Positions 1-8,422 of a DNA stretch of 64,000 nucleotides are shown here, in pieces; the first letter of the stretch is position 1, and each line of letters opens with the position of its first letter. Under the pieces are notes generated by a model. That model ran no database searches and had not been told where the DNA came from. It saw only the letters and a program-made list of their open reading frames with translations. Source of the DNA: Porphyra umbilicalis (taxonomy: Eukaryota; Rhodophyta; Bangiophyceae; Bangiales; Bangiaceae). A program made the translations under genes and the position numbers. The stretch covers positions 1-64,000 of the forward strand of contig KV919134.1 of NCBI GenBank assembly GCA_002049455.2, written 5' to 3'.

Positions 1-44
1 AAAATCGGTCTCGTGGCTCGGGGTTGTAGGCCGAGCATTCCACA
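1..44 (-). repeat. 3' LTR of copia A, truncated by the window start
   Basis: Bases 1-44 match 20523-20566 with 3 differences and end in CA. On the minus strand the LTR therefore begins with TG and is preceded by a purine-rich tract (complement of 45-54), as expected for a polypurine tract. Bases 55-233 are GC-rich and hold no recognised gene; they are the untranslated 3' end of the element. Confidence 0.8.
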
Positions 45-233
45 CTCCCCGCCTGTGGGCAAGGCGGGGGGGGCCGAGGAGCCAAGGCCAAGTCGATGGC
101 GTAGGGGTGTTGGCCACGGTGTGCGGGGGGTAGTAATGGGCAGGCTGTGGGGCGGCGGGTCTTGTATCTTGGGCAAACTCTCCCCTTGTCAATAGGGGGG
201 GGGCGCGGGCCGCGGGGCCCCGCGGTCGAGGGT

Positions 234-758
234 CTAGGGGCGGCGGGGCTTGTTGCGATAGGAGGTCGATGTGGTGTGGGCTCGGGCGGTTGGGCGGAGG
301 AAGCCCGAGGAGAGCGTCGTCGTGAGGGCGTGGTTGGGGGCGGGGCGAGCGAATGTCGGCTTGAAGAGGGCGTCCGCGGGGTTGGAGTCGCCCGTGATGA
401 GGTGGAGGGACTGCATGGTGCCGTTGAGCAGCGCGCGTCGGAGCATAAAGAGGTTGTTTTTGCTGGACATGTCGGTGGGGTCCCGGAAGGAAGTGACGAG
501 CTCGTATGCCGCCGAGGAGTCTGTGTTGGCTGCGAGAGGGACGCGGCGAAAGAGGAGCTTTTGGAGGAGGAGGCGGATGTCGAGGGAAGCGGCGAGGGCG
601 TCGGCGAGGGCGAGTAGCTCGCCGGCGCAGGATCCGCGGCAGACGCGGTGGGGCGGTGGGAGGCCCAGTAGAGGAGGGAGAAGCGGCGGGTGTCGTCGGT
701 CAGGGAGATGAGGAAGCCGAGTTGGCGCTTGTGGAGGGGGGAGACGGCGGACCCGGAG
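234..758 (-). pseudogene. Copia A RNase H domain (C-terminal end of pol), frameshifted
   Basis: Reading on the minus strand from 753, the protein begins with a typical copia RNase H start (GSAVSPLHKRQLGF, then YWASHRP). A one-base shift near 650-665 is needed to continue into CAGELLALADALAASLDIR, TDSSAAYELV and the family's end motif DSNPADALFKPTF. The catalytic-type Asp residues in the DSSAAYEL stretch are present. The start of the domain is directly interrupted by the solo LTR at 759. It is the detached C-terminus of the pol encoded at 16098-12854 and cannot be expressed as one protein here. Confidence 0.85.
754..758. repeat. Target-site duplication CGGAG of the solo LTR (second copy 12849-12853)
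   Basis: CGGAG lies immediately left of the TGTGAC start at 759 and again immediately right of the GTCACA end at 12848. A 5-bp duplication is typical of LTR-element integration. It lies exactly inside the copia A pol reading frame. Confidence 0.9.
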
Positions 759-1003
759 TGTGACAACACGCTCAGCCCACCCCACCCAGTTGGGGGGAGG
801 GCGAGCCAAACCGTGTCGCCGGGTAGTCCTGTCGGGGAATACCCTCCCGGAAGAAAACCTCGAAGAGCACACACGCACGGCGTCGACCGGGGGAAGGCGC
901 CCCGAGCGACAAACACGAGTTGTGTGACCGGAAGTTTACTTGCCCGCGTCGAAGGCCTCGAGGCGACACTCACGCCTCACCCTCTTACACTGCACATCGC
1001 GAA

Positions 1004-1590
1004 ATTGAGGAAAACGAGCTTTAACGGATCGCTTCCGAGTTTCTCTGCACTTCTGGTCATGACATTCTATTTGGTGCTGGTAACAGATAACGTGCACTCA
1101 AATTCTCGACCTTCGTGCAGCGATCTGCTTTGTGATATCTTTAATACAGGTTGATAAGGATACAGTAGGTAGACGCTTCCTGATACATCTTGCGAGCGAT
1201 CCAATAAGGATCGCTCTGCAACCTCTCCCCTTAAGCAATGTTCTGGCAGTCGCTGCAATGATGGCCTGCACGTCGGTGACTTCATGGAAAGAGAACGACG
1301 CACACTAGCGTTCGGTTTACTTCTCCCGCTCAAGGCTCCGTGCACCCCGCCCACGCGGCCCGCCTGTCCCCGCTGCCAGCCCCCCCTCCCCGTGCCTCAA
1401 CGCGCAGCCGGGCCACCACGGCGGCCACCACCGCCACAACCGCCACACACATCCCGGCCGCCGCCACCGTCGCCGCGACCATTGCACACGCCACAAACAA
1501 ATCATGCACAAATAAGCAGAAGAGAAGGGAACGCCGCGCAGAGGAGAGAGAAGCGCACATCAGACGCGCTGCACACAGACAACATCATAC
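1004..1590. other. Left arm of the TIR element: no gene recognised
   Basis: The stretch holds AT-richer sequence to about 1310, then a Pro/Ala/Thr-coding low-complexity tract (1330-1500) rich in CCGCCAC repeats. No conserved protein motif was seen in any frame. Confidence 0.5.
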
Positions 1591-1595
1591 ATACT

Positions 1596-2093
1596 TGTGG
1601 CGGTCGGGGGTCCCCAGTTGGAAGGGGCGTGGCCCCTCAGCTGTGGACAGCACACCCCCGGGGGGCCGTCCCAAAATATCCCGATCCGGGCCAGCAAGGG
1701 AATGACCTGTCCAGATCTCGGGGAGATTGGATTCGGTCGGGGGCGGGGCTTTTCCCAAGTGGTTTTCCCAGCCCCCCTACTACTGGTTTGAACTTTTCGC
1801 TTTGGAGGGATTTATCTGTTTGGCGCATTTGGGGTGGCTACTTTGGCCACCGGCGTTCGGTTTGGGAGGGGTTTATTGACAGCGGGGACGCCGTCCCCGT
1901 CGCCGTTTGATAAAACCAACTGTGCTTTGGACGACGATTCCCCCCTGGGCTTTGCCGTGATCCTCTCCCCGCACGAGGGGGAAGGCTGGGCTGTGGGTTG
2001 TTTTCCGGGGCAGTTCCTTCGACGGACCGAGCTGATCAAGAGGTCACCTGGGCTGGACGACGAACCAACGTGGTGGTGCCTAGAACCGCTACA
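1596..2093 (+). repeat. 5' LTR of gypsy 1
   Basis: It begins TGTGGCGG and ends GCTACA, and is 498 bases long. It matches 10616-11113 except at two positions. It should supply the promoter for gag-pol; an AT-rich patch near 1909-1916 (TTGATAAAA) is the only TATA-like sequence I noticed. Confidence 0.95.
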
Positions 2094-2098
2094 ATTTC

Positions 2099-2116
2099 TG
2101 GTGGAGCAGCAGGGGA
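2099..2116 (+). promoter_or_regulatory. Primer binding site of gypsy 1
   Basis: TGGTGGAGCAGCAGGGGA starts five bases after the LTR. The identical sequence occurs at the equivalent place in gypsy 2 (complement of 52091-52108), which supports a shared tRNA primer whose 3' end would read CTGCTGCTCCACCA. I did not assign the tRNA species. Confidence 0.85.
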
Positions 2117-2236
2117 TTCCGGCCGTTGCCACGCCCGTACCGGGTAGCCGGTTCCCCGATCGTCTGTTGGTTCGTGATTTCAAGGCGACGTGGATCTCCG
2201 CGTCGGTCTGTCGTCGATTACCGCCCGGCCACTACG

Positions 2237-2662
2237 ATGGCGTCGCCGTCCGACATCCCCAAGTCGAACGCGGTCGCTAGCGGTATGCCGGCGGGTACAT
2301 CCGCGGTGACCCCAGCGGTCGCTGCAATAGGGGGATCCGCGGCCGGATCAGGGATTCCCTTCAATCCGCCTCGGCCATTGGCGGACCTCGTGGGCGAAAC
2401 GGTTCGTCGGGTCCCGCAGGGGGCCGGTGCCTTCCTCCCTCGACGTCACGGCGAACGGACGGGATTGGTGGATCAAGATCGTGATCCGGCGACGCCTTTA
2501 GCAATGGCCGATCTGGACACGGCGCTGTCGACGTTCCGCGAGTCGTTGTTGGCCGACGTTTCTCGGGTCATCGCGGCAAGCCCCGCGGGCTCTGCTCAAG
2601 ATGCCCCCCGTCAAGATTCTCCAGTAGACACGCGGAAAAGGGAAGTCACGGCGTCATCGTAG
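2237..2662 (+). CDS. Gypsy 1 gag N-terminal ORF
   Basis: A 141-codon ORF starts at the first ATG after the leader (MASPSDIPKSN) and ends with ...REVTASS. It is Ala/Pro-rich with a potential helix (ADLDTALSTFRESLLADV). It sits where gypsy 2 gag has its N-terminal coiled region and Ser/Asp-rich linker. The main gag ORF is in the +1 frame and begins in a Ser-rich stretch right after this stop (2670 on). The N-terminal part of gag is therefore either separated by a one-base mutation or joined by frameshifting. I favour mutation; no slippery site is obvious there. Confidence 0.6.
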   Translation: MASPSDIPKSNAVASGMPAGTSAVTPAVAAIGGSAAGSGIPFNPPRPLADLVGETVRRVPQGAGAFLPRRHGERTGLVDQDRDPATPLAMADLDTALSTFRESLLADVSRVIAASPAGSAQDAPRQDSPVDTRKREVTASS

Positions 2663-2669
2663 TCCCTAG

Positions 2670-3902
2670 TCGTCATCGTCGTCTTCATCTTCCTCGCCGT
2701 CGCCGGCGACAACCGACAACGACGACGACCACGTGGGGCGCAAGGTGGGGTCCGGCAAGTTGGCGGTCCTCGAGTGCCCGGACGATCGCTTCGCGGGCGT
2801 CCTGGACTACCGATCGTACCGCCTACGGAACCGTCACTCGACCTACGGGGCATCGCAGGCCCGCAAGATGGGACGGACGGCCAAGAATATGAAGTTCTCC
2901 TTCGGGGGGACCCCGATGTTCAACGGGAAGGAACCCCTCAAGGTCTTCTCGTGGCTCCGAAAGTTCGTGAAGGCCTGCGATGACAACGACGTGTCGGAAG
3001 GGATGGGCCTATACCTAATTCCCAACTTCCTCGCGGGCGACGCCGAGACGCGGTTCACGCGGAACCTACCGGGGTCGGACGTCGGGGGGGGTCGGGGGGC
3101 TCTCGGAACCTACCCCGCGGCTGTCAATTGGTTGCTGTCGACCTACGTGGAGCCGCACGCTTTGGGATTGGCGCAGGACAAGTTCAGCCGGGCGACGCTC
3201 GCGGACAACGAGGGGGTGGACGCCTTCGCGGCACGCCTACGGAGCCTCGCTGAGCTTTGCGGCAACATCCACTCCGAGGGGACGACGAAACAGCAGCTGA
3301 TCCAAGGGCTACCGGAGTATCTGCGGACGGACGCCTTCGTGTACAACTCGTCGCAACGAAGATACCAACAGTTGTCGACCTACGTGGCGGGGAAATATCG
3401 GGCCGCCAAGGACGTCATGGCGTTGGCAAACCGGGGGTCACCCGGGGGATCGTCGCGGAAGGGACAGACGTCGACGGGGCCCCGAGGCCTCTCGGTCAAC
3501 CAACTCCACTCCTCGTGGGAGGAGGATGACACGGAAACGTACGACACGGTCGCGGTGCTGCCGTCGGGTACCCCGAGGTTCCGCACGGTTGGTGCATCGC
3601 CTTACCCTCGACGGGAGGCCCCGACGTGTCCCCTGCTGTGCTACATGTGTTGGACTCGTGGGCACAGGGTGCCTGATTGCAAGATTCTGACGGACAAGCA
3701 GAGGGACCTCGTGCGAGCCGCGAGGAACAACTTCCTGCGACAGAGGAACCGGGGGGCGGACCCCGCACAAGATCGCACGTCCGTCGCGGCCCTGCTGTGG
3801 GACGACCTGCTGGGCGGCGCGGAGCCGACGAAGACGGATGGGGGTGATGTCCCGCCCGTGGCAACCCCGGCCAAGGGGCGCCGCGCGGCGGGAAACGCCT
3901 AG
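2670..3902 (+). CDS. Gypsy 1 Gag capsid/nucleocapsid
   Basis: The frame opens in a Ser/Asp-rich linker at 2670. It continues through a Retrotrans_gag-like capsid region (LDYRSYRLRNRHSTY, then FSWLRKFVKACDDND, WLLSTYVEPHALGLAQDKF, IQGLPEYL) and ends with a CCHC zinc knuckle, CYMCWTRGHRVPDC (about 3640-3681). The stop TAG is at 3900-3902. The first ATG in frame is only at 2868, so translation probably enters from the upstream ORF at 2237. Gag forms the cytoplasmic particle that packages element RNA. The heptamer GGGAAAC lies two codons before the stop and should send a fraction of ribosomes into pol. Confidence 0.85.
   Translation, partial: SSSSSSSSSPSPATTDNDDDHVGRKVGSGKLAVLECPDDRFAGVLDYRSYRLRNRHSTYGASQARKMGRTAKNMKFSFGGTPMFNGKEPLKVFSWLRKFVKACDDNDVSEGMGLYLIPNFLAGDAETRFTRNLPGSDVGGGRGALGTYPAAVNWLLSTYVEPHALGLAQDKFSRATLADNEGVDAFAARLRSLAELCGNIHSEGTTKQQLIQGLPEYLRTDAFVYNSSQRRYQQLSTYVAGKYRAAKDVMALANRGSPGGSSRKGQTSTGPRGLSVNQLHSSWEEDDTETYDTVAVLPSGTPRFRTVGASPYPRREAPTCPLLCYMCWTRGHRVPDCKILTDKQRDLVRAARNNFLRQRNRGADPAQDRTSVAALLWDDLLGGAEPTKTDGGDVPPVATPAKGRRAAGNA
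3890..3902 (+). promoter_or_regulatory. Candidate -1 ribosomal frameshift site between gag and pol
   Basis: The sequence is G GGA AAC in the gag frame (3890-3896), followed by GCC and the gag stop TAG. The pol frame is exactly -1 and is open across this point. This fits the X XXY YYZ rule for -1 slippage. I did not evaluate a downstream pseudoknot, although the following 40 bases are very GC-rich. Confidence 0.75.
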
Positions 3903-3907
3903 GGGGG

Positions 3908-6900
3908 GTGGCCTCGCCATCCCCCTCAATCCCCCCTGTCCGCCCCAACTCCCCGGTTGCCCCCCGTCGTGTTACGTTTGCCTCCCCGGGGGTAAGCGCG
4001 GCGTGGCCCGTCCCGGCCCGATGTCCCTGTCGTCGTGGGCGATTCCGCCCGCGGTTTAAGGGGACGCTGTTGCTGTTACGCAAGGAGAACTTTGAGATTG
4101 GGGCCTCGTACCAGTTGGCGCCGTGGCAGACCCCCACCCCCACAAGGGCGGTGGTCAACACGGGCGCCGGGCCCAGTGTGATCCGCGCGGATATGTTGCC
4201 CGAGGGGTGGAACGAGTACTCGTCGCGGGCGCCGCCCCGGACCCAAGTGAGTGACGCCTCGGGGCAGCTGCTCAAGGTGAACGCGGAGGTGTCCCTGACC
4301 ATCTACGTCGGGGGGACCGCCATGGAGTATGACTTCCTCGTGGTCAAGTCACTGTCGGTGCCGCTCATCCTCGGGTGGGACTTCCAGCGGAACTACGTGG
4401 ACACCATCTCCCCCAAGACGCAGACGATCAAGTGGGACGATGGTACTTCCACGGTGGCGGTGCGGAGATGGACGGGGAATACGCGGCCCGCGCCCCCGCG
4501 CCGAGGAAACAAGCCGAGGGCCCAAGTTGGGGCTATCCGGCTTCGACAAGGGGTAACCGTGGGTCCGCGGTGCATCCAGGCGGTCCAAGTGTGCTGCAGC
4601 GTCAAGGGGGTCCACCTAGTGCGGGAACGCTTCGTCCAAATGAGCCGGCGAAAGGTGCTGTTGCACAACGCCGTCGTGGAGTTCCCCCCCAACGCCCCGC
4701 GGTCCATCTACTTGACGAACATCGGGGACGTGCCGGTGCACCTAACGAAGGGGTATGTCATCGGAACCACGACGGCCTACAATGGACCGCTGCACGTCGT
4801 CGAGGAGGAGGAGAAACCGGGAGCGGTCCTAACGATGGGGGCGGACCCCCGTGACAAGCCCGACGAGGAGTTCAAGACGGGGCGGCAAGCCGAAGAGAGG
4901 ATCGACGAGGGACAACCTCCGCCTCACCCGCCGGACAAGACGTATCCCAAGCCAGAGGTCCACTGGGAGGGCGTCCCCGACACGCTTCGTGGTGACGTGG
5001 ACGACCTCCTCGAGGAATACAAGGCGCTCTGGGCGGGACAACTCGGCAAGGTCGACGTCACCCCGCATCGGATCGAGGTGACCCCCCGGGCACGCCCACG
5101 GCGGGCCCAACCTTATCGGGCGAGCCGTGCCTCGCGGGACGTCATCGCCAAGGAGGTGCAACGACAGCGGGACCTCGGGGTCATCGAGCCCTCGAGCGCG
5201 GAGTGGGCCTTCCCCGTGGTCCTGGTGCCCAAACCCGACGGGACGATGCGGTTCTGTGTGGACTACCGGCAGCTCAACGAGGTGACGGTACGGGACGTGT
5301 ATCCGCTACCCCGTATGGACGACTACATCGACTTCCTCGGGGACGCCAAGGTGTTCTCTACGCTCGACTGCAACTCGGGGTATTGGCAGATCCTCGTGGC
5401 GGACGAGGACCGGGAAAAGACGACCTTCGTTTGCTACGAGGGGGCCTACCGCTACATCCGCCTTCCCTTCGGGCTGTCCAATGCCCCGGCGACCTTCCAA
5501 CGGGACATCTACATAATCCTTGGGGGACTCAAGTGGAAGAGCTGCCTCGTGTACCTCGACGACATCATCGTCTTCTCGCAGACGGCGGGGGAACACGTGG
5601 AACACCTACGGGAGGTTTTCGCGGCGCTCCGTGTCGCGGGCGTCTCCCTCAAGGCTAAGAAGTGCCACTTGTTCCAAGAGGAGGTGGAGTATTTGGGCCA
5701 TATCGTGCGCCGGGGGCAATTGAAGGTGCAGGACAAGAATATCCGCAGGCTCAAGGAGGCGTCTCCCCCGCGGTGCAAGAAGGACCTGCGCAGCTTCCTC
5801 GGGATGTGTAACGTCTATCGGAGGTTCGTCAAAGACTACGCCCATGTGGCACGGCCGCTGGCCGCGATGACGAGTTCCAAGAGGCCCGATCGGTGGGGGA
5901 CGTTGTCGGACGAGGCGTTGGGGGCGTTCGAGGAGCTCAAGAGGCGGCTCACGGAGGCACCCATCCTCGCCCTACCGCGGCGACACGGGGCCTACACGCT
6001 GGACACGGACACAAGCGCGGGGCAGGTCGGCGCGGTCCTACTACAGGAACAACCCGACAAGTCCACGCAACCCGTGGGCTATTGGAGTCGCTCCCTCAAC
6101 GCGGCGGAGCGGAACTACAGCACGACGGAGCGAGAGTGCCTCGCGGTGGTATGGGCATCCCTTCTCCTTCGTCCCTACGTCGAGGGGACCCGCTTCACGG
6201 TGCGCACGGACCACGTGGCGCTCAAGTGGATGCTGCATATGGACGGGGCCCACGGGAGGCTGGCGCGGTGGCGGTTGCGACTGGCGGAGTTCGACTACGT
6301 GGTACAGACGAGCCCCGGGGCGTCACACCACGCGGCGGACACGATGTCACGCATCTCAACACCCGCGGGGGACGACGGGCCGATACCCGACGCGGTACCC
6401 TGTTTGGCCTTACCCAGCTCGTCGGCGGCGTGGCAACTGCCACCGCAGACGGAGGGAGGGGATTTGTCCCCCCTGACGCTCGCGGAGTTCCTCGAGGGGC
6501 AGGCGGAGGACGGCCGGTGCAAGGAGGTTCGGGCAGCCATGGACGGCAACGAGAAGTCCCGGTTCCGCGAGGATCCGAACGGCCTGTTGGTCCGCACCGC
6601 ACCGCTGGACGGAGCCACGCAAGTCTACGTGCCGACCCACATGCGCTACGGGGTGATGATGCGGGAGCACTACCCCCCGCAAGCCGGACATCCGGGGGCC
6701 AACAAGATGTACACGTCGATGCGACGATGGTTTTATTGGGAGTGTATGGTGGTGGACGTCTACGCCTTCGTGGCGAACTGCGTGCAGTGCGCGCGGAACC
6801 GCGTCGGCAAGCGACGGAAGACGAACTACCTCAAGACATTCCCCCCGACGGAGCCGCTGACGGACCTGTGTATGGACCTGCTCGGTCCCCTCCCCCGAAC

Positions 6901-7981
6901 CGAGGCGGAGAACGAACACCTGTTGGTCATCGTGGATCGCTTCTCCAAGATGACGCGGGCCATCCCCCTTCAGCGGATCGACGCGGAATCCATCGCGGCG
7001 GCCTTTTTGGACTACTGGGTGGCGGCCTATGGACCCCCGGCGACGGTGTTGTCCGACAATGGCCCCCAGTTCCGTTCCACGTACTTCCAAGGGGTCTGCT
7101 CACTACTCGGGATCGCCAATCGGTACTCCACGACGTATCACCCGCAGACGAACGGCCAAGTGGAACGGTACAACCGGACCATCGTGGGACAACTGCGGAC
7201 GTACGTCGAGGATCATCAAGACCGATGGGACGACCTGGTGTCGATGCTAACGCTGGCCTACAACAGTCGGCCGCAGCAGAGCACCGGGGTGGCGCCACTC
7301 GAGTTCTTCACACCCGAGCGGGTACGGAGCCTCTCCGTGGAGCGCATGGTCAGTTCCCCGGCACCCGAGCAGACGGACGGTAGCCCGCGGGGTGTCCGCG
7401 AGGCCATCCGAGCGCGGCTACGCAACCACATCCACAAGGTGCGGCGGTCCCTCGCGGTGTCACAACGGCGGTACAAGAGGAGCTACGACGCCCGCGTGAG
7501 GCCGGTCAACAAGGACATCCAAGCGGGGGACTGGGTGTTCGTCGATGGTCACGCGCGGACCAAGCACAAGCTCGGGACCCGCGCGGCCGGACCGTACAAG
7601 GTGTTGTCCCGCGGGGAGGGCACGTTCTCGCTGGACATCGGCGGGTACCCTGAGACGGTAAGCAGCGACCACGTGACGGCGGCGCCGGGCCCGCCGGGGG
7701 ATCCGCAGACGCTCCTGCAGAACCTCGGGGTGCCCCAAAATATCGTGGTCCCCGAGGGGCATCAACACACGGGCAAGGAGTTCGTCTGGGAGGCCTTCGT
7801 GGGCCACGAAGTCGCGGACGACGGCACGCTACGCCTGTGGACCCGCTGGTGGGGGTATCACCCCAAGGAGGACACCCTCGAGTTGGCCAGTCGGTTCGAC
7901 AAACGTAAGGTGCACCAGTACATGCGGCGGGTGGGCCTACGAGTCGAAGAAGCGGTGGCGGTCTTCGACTTTCTCGCCTAA
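3908..7981 (+). CDS. Gypsy 1 Pol: protease, RT, RNase H, integrase, chromodomain
   Basis: About 1,357 codons; the frame is open from 3890, so it is likely entered by frameshift rather than from its own start. Domains in order: aspartic protease with VVNTGAG in place of DTGA (codon 4157-4159 is AAC); RT with FCVDYRQLN, SGYWQI, LPFGLSNAPATFQ and the catalytic YLDD (about 5551-5562); RNase H (TDTSAGQVGAVLL, TERECLAVVWA); integrase with an HHCC finger (HPGANKMY...CVQCARNR) and a DDE core (MDLLGPLP, LSDNGPQFRS, then E in NGQVERYN); C-terminal chromodomain-like segment RWWGYHPKEDTLEL. The domain order and chromodomain place it among chromoviruses. Apart from the Asp-to-Asn change the reading frame is intact. 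Confidence 0.93.
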   Translation: MASPSPSIPPVRPNSPVAPRRVTFASPGVSAAWPVPARCPCRRGRFRPRFKGTLLLLRKENFEIGASYQLAPWQTPTPTRAVVNTGAGPSVIRADMLPEGWNEYSSRAPPRTQVSDASGQLLKVNAEVSLTIYVGGTAMEYDFLVVKSLSVPLILGWDFQRNYVDTISPKTQTIKWDDGTSTVAVRRWTGNTRPAPPRRGNKPRAQVGAIRLRQGVTVGPRCIQAVQVCCSVKGVHLVRERFVQMSRRKVLLHNAVVEFPPNAPRSIYLTNIGDVPVHLTKGYVIGTTTAYNGPLHVVEEEEKPGAVLTMGADPRDKPDEEFKTGRQAEERIDEGQPPPHPPDKTYPKPEVHWEGVPDTLRGDVDDLLEEYKALWAGQLGKVDVTPHRIEVTPRARPRRAQPYRASRASRDVIAKEVQRQRDLGVIEPSSAEWAFPVVLVPKPDGTMRFCVDYRQLNEVTVRDVYPLPRMDDYIDFLGDAKVFSTLDCNSGYWQILVADEDREKTTFVCYEGAYRYIRLPFGLSNAPATFQRDIYIILGGLKWKSCLVYLDDIIVFSQTAGEHVEHLREVFAALRVAGVSLKAKKCHLFQEEVEYLGHIVRRGQLKVQDKNIRRLKEASPPRCKKDLRSFLGMCNVYRRFVKDYAHVARPLAAMTSSKRPDRWGTLSDEALGAFEELKRRLTEAPILALPRRHGAYTLDTDTSAGQVGAVLLQEQPDKSTQPVGYWSRSLNAAERNYSTTERECLAVVWASLLLRPYVEGTRFTVRTDHVALKWMLHMDGAHGRLARWRLRLAEFDYVVQTSPGASHHAADTMSRISTPAGDDGPIPDAVPCLALPSSSAAWQLPPQTEGGDLSPLTLAEFLEGQAEDGRCKEVRAAMDGNEKSRFREDPNGLLVRTAPLDGATQVYVPTHMRYGVMMREHYPPQAGHPGANKMYTSMRRWFYWECMVVDVYAFVANCVQCARNRVGKRRKTNYLKTFPPTEPLTDLCMDLLGPLPRTEAENEHLLVIVDRFSKMTRAIPLQRIDAESIAAAFLDYWVAAYGPPATVLSDNGPQFRSTYFQGVCSLLGIANRYSTTYHPQTNGQVERYNRTIVGQLRTYVEDHQDRWDDLVSMLTLAYNSRPQQSTGVAPLEFFTPERVRSLSVERMVSSPAPEQTDGSPRGVREAIRARLRNHIHKVRRSLAVSQRRYKRSYDARVRPVNKDIQAGDWVFVDGHARTKHKLGTRAAGPYKVLSRGEGTFSLDIGGYPETVSSDHVTAAPGPPGDPQTLLQNLGVPQNIVVPEGHQHTGKEFVWEAFVGHEVADDGTLRLWTRWWGYHPKEDTLELASRFDKRKVHQYMRRVGLRVEEAVAVFDFLA

Positions 7982-8422
7982 GGTATTTCCCTCGGGGGAC
8001 ACGTGGTTTTCAAGTTTCGAATCGTGGCGGATTTTCGGCCCACAACACGTGTCTCGTTGGGGTCCACGTGGCCGCGGTGGCGACCGTCGCCGGCGCGCGG
8101 CGGTGCGGCAGCCCGTCCCATGGTCACGGCGTCGGGCCAAGTCGATCTGGCATCGTGGACGTGCCCGAAGGGGGCGGTAGGTGATGGAAGACCCGTGTGG
8201 ACGGGCGGGGCTGCGGATTTCAAGGCGGGATCGCGTGGGGATCCGGTTCGAAGGAGCAGGGGGCGCTCTCGCGGGTGGTACGCAAACGACTCGCGTGGGG
8301 TTTATTGGTCGCTGACAGGCCGACCGGCACCGTCGACGCGACGACACCCCCTACACTACGAACTACTACTACGGCCCCCGTGGGGTGATCTCCTCCCTCC
8401 CGTCGTGGTCCGCTCTCCCTGT

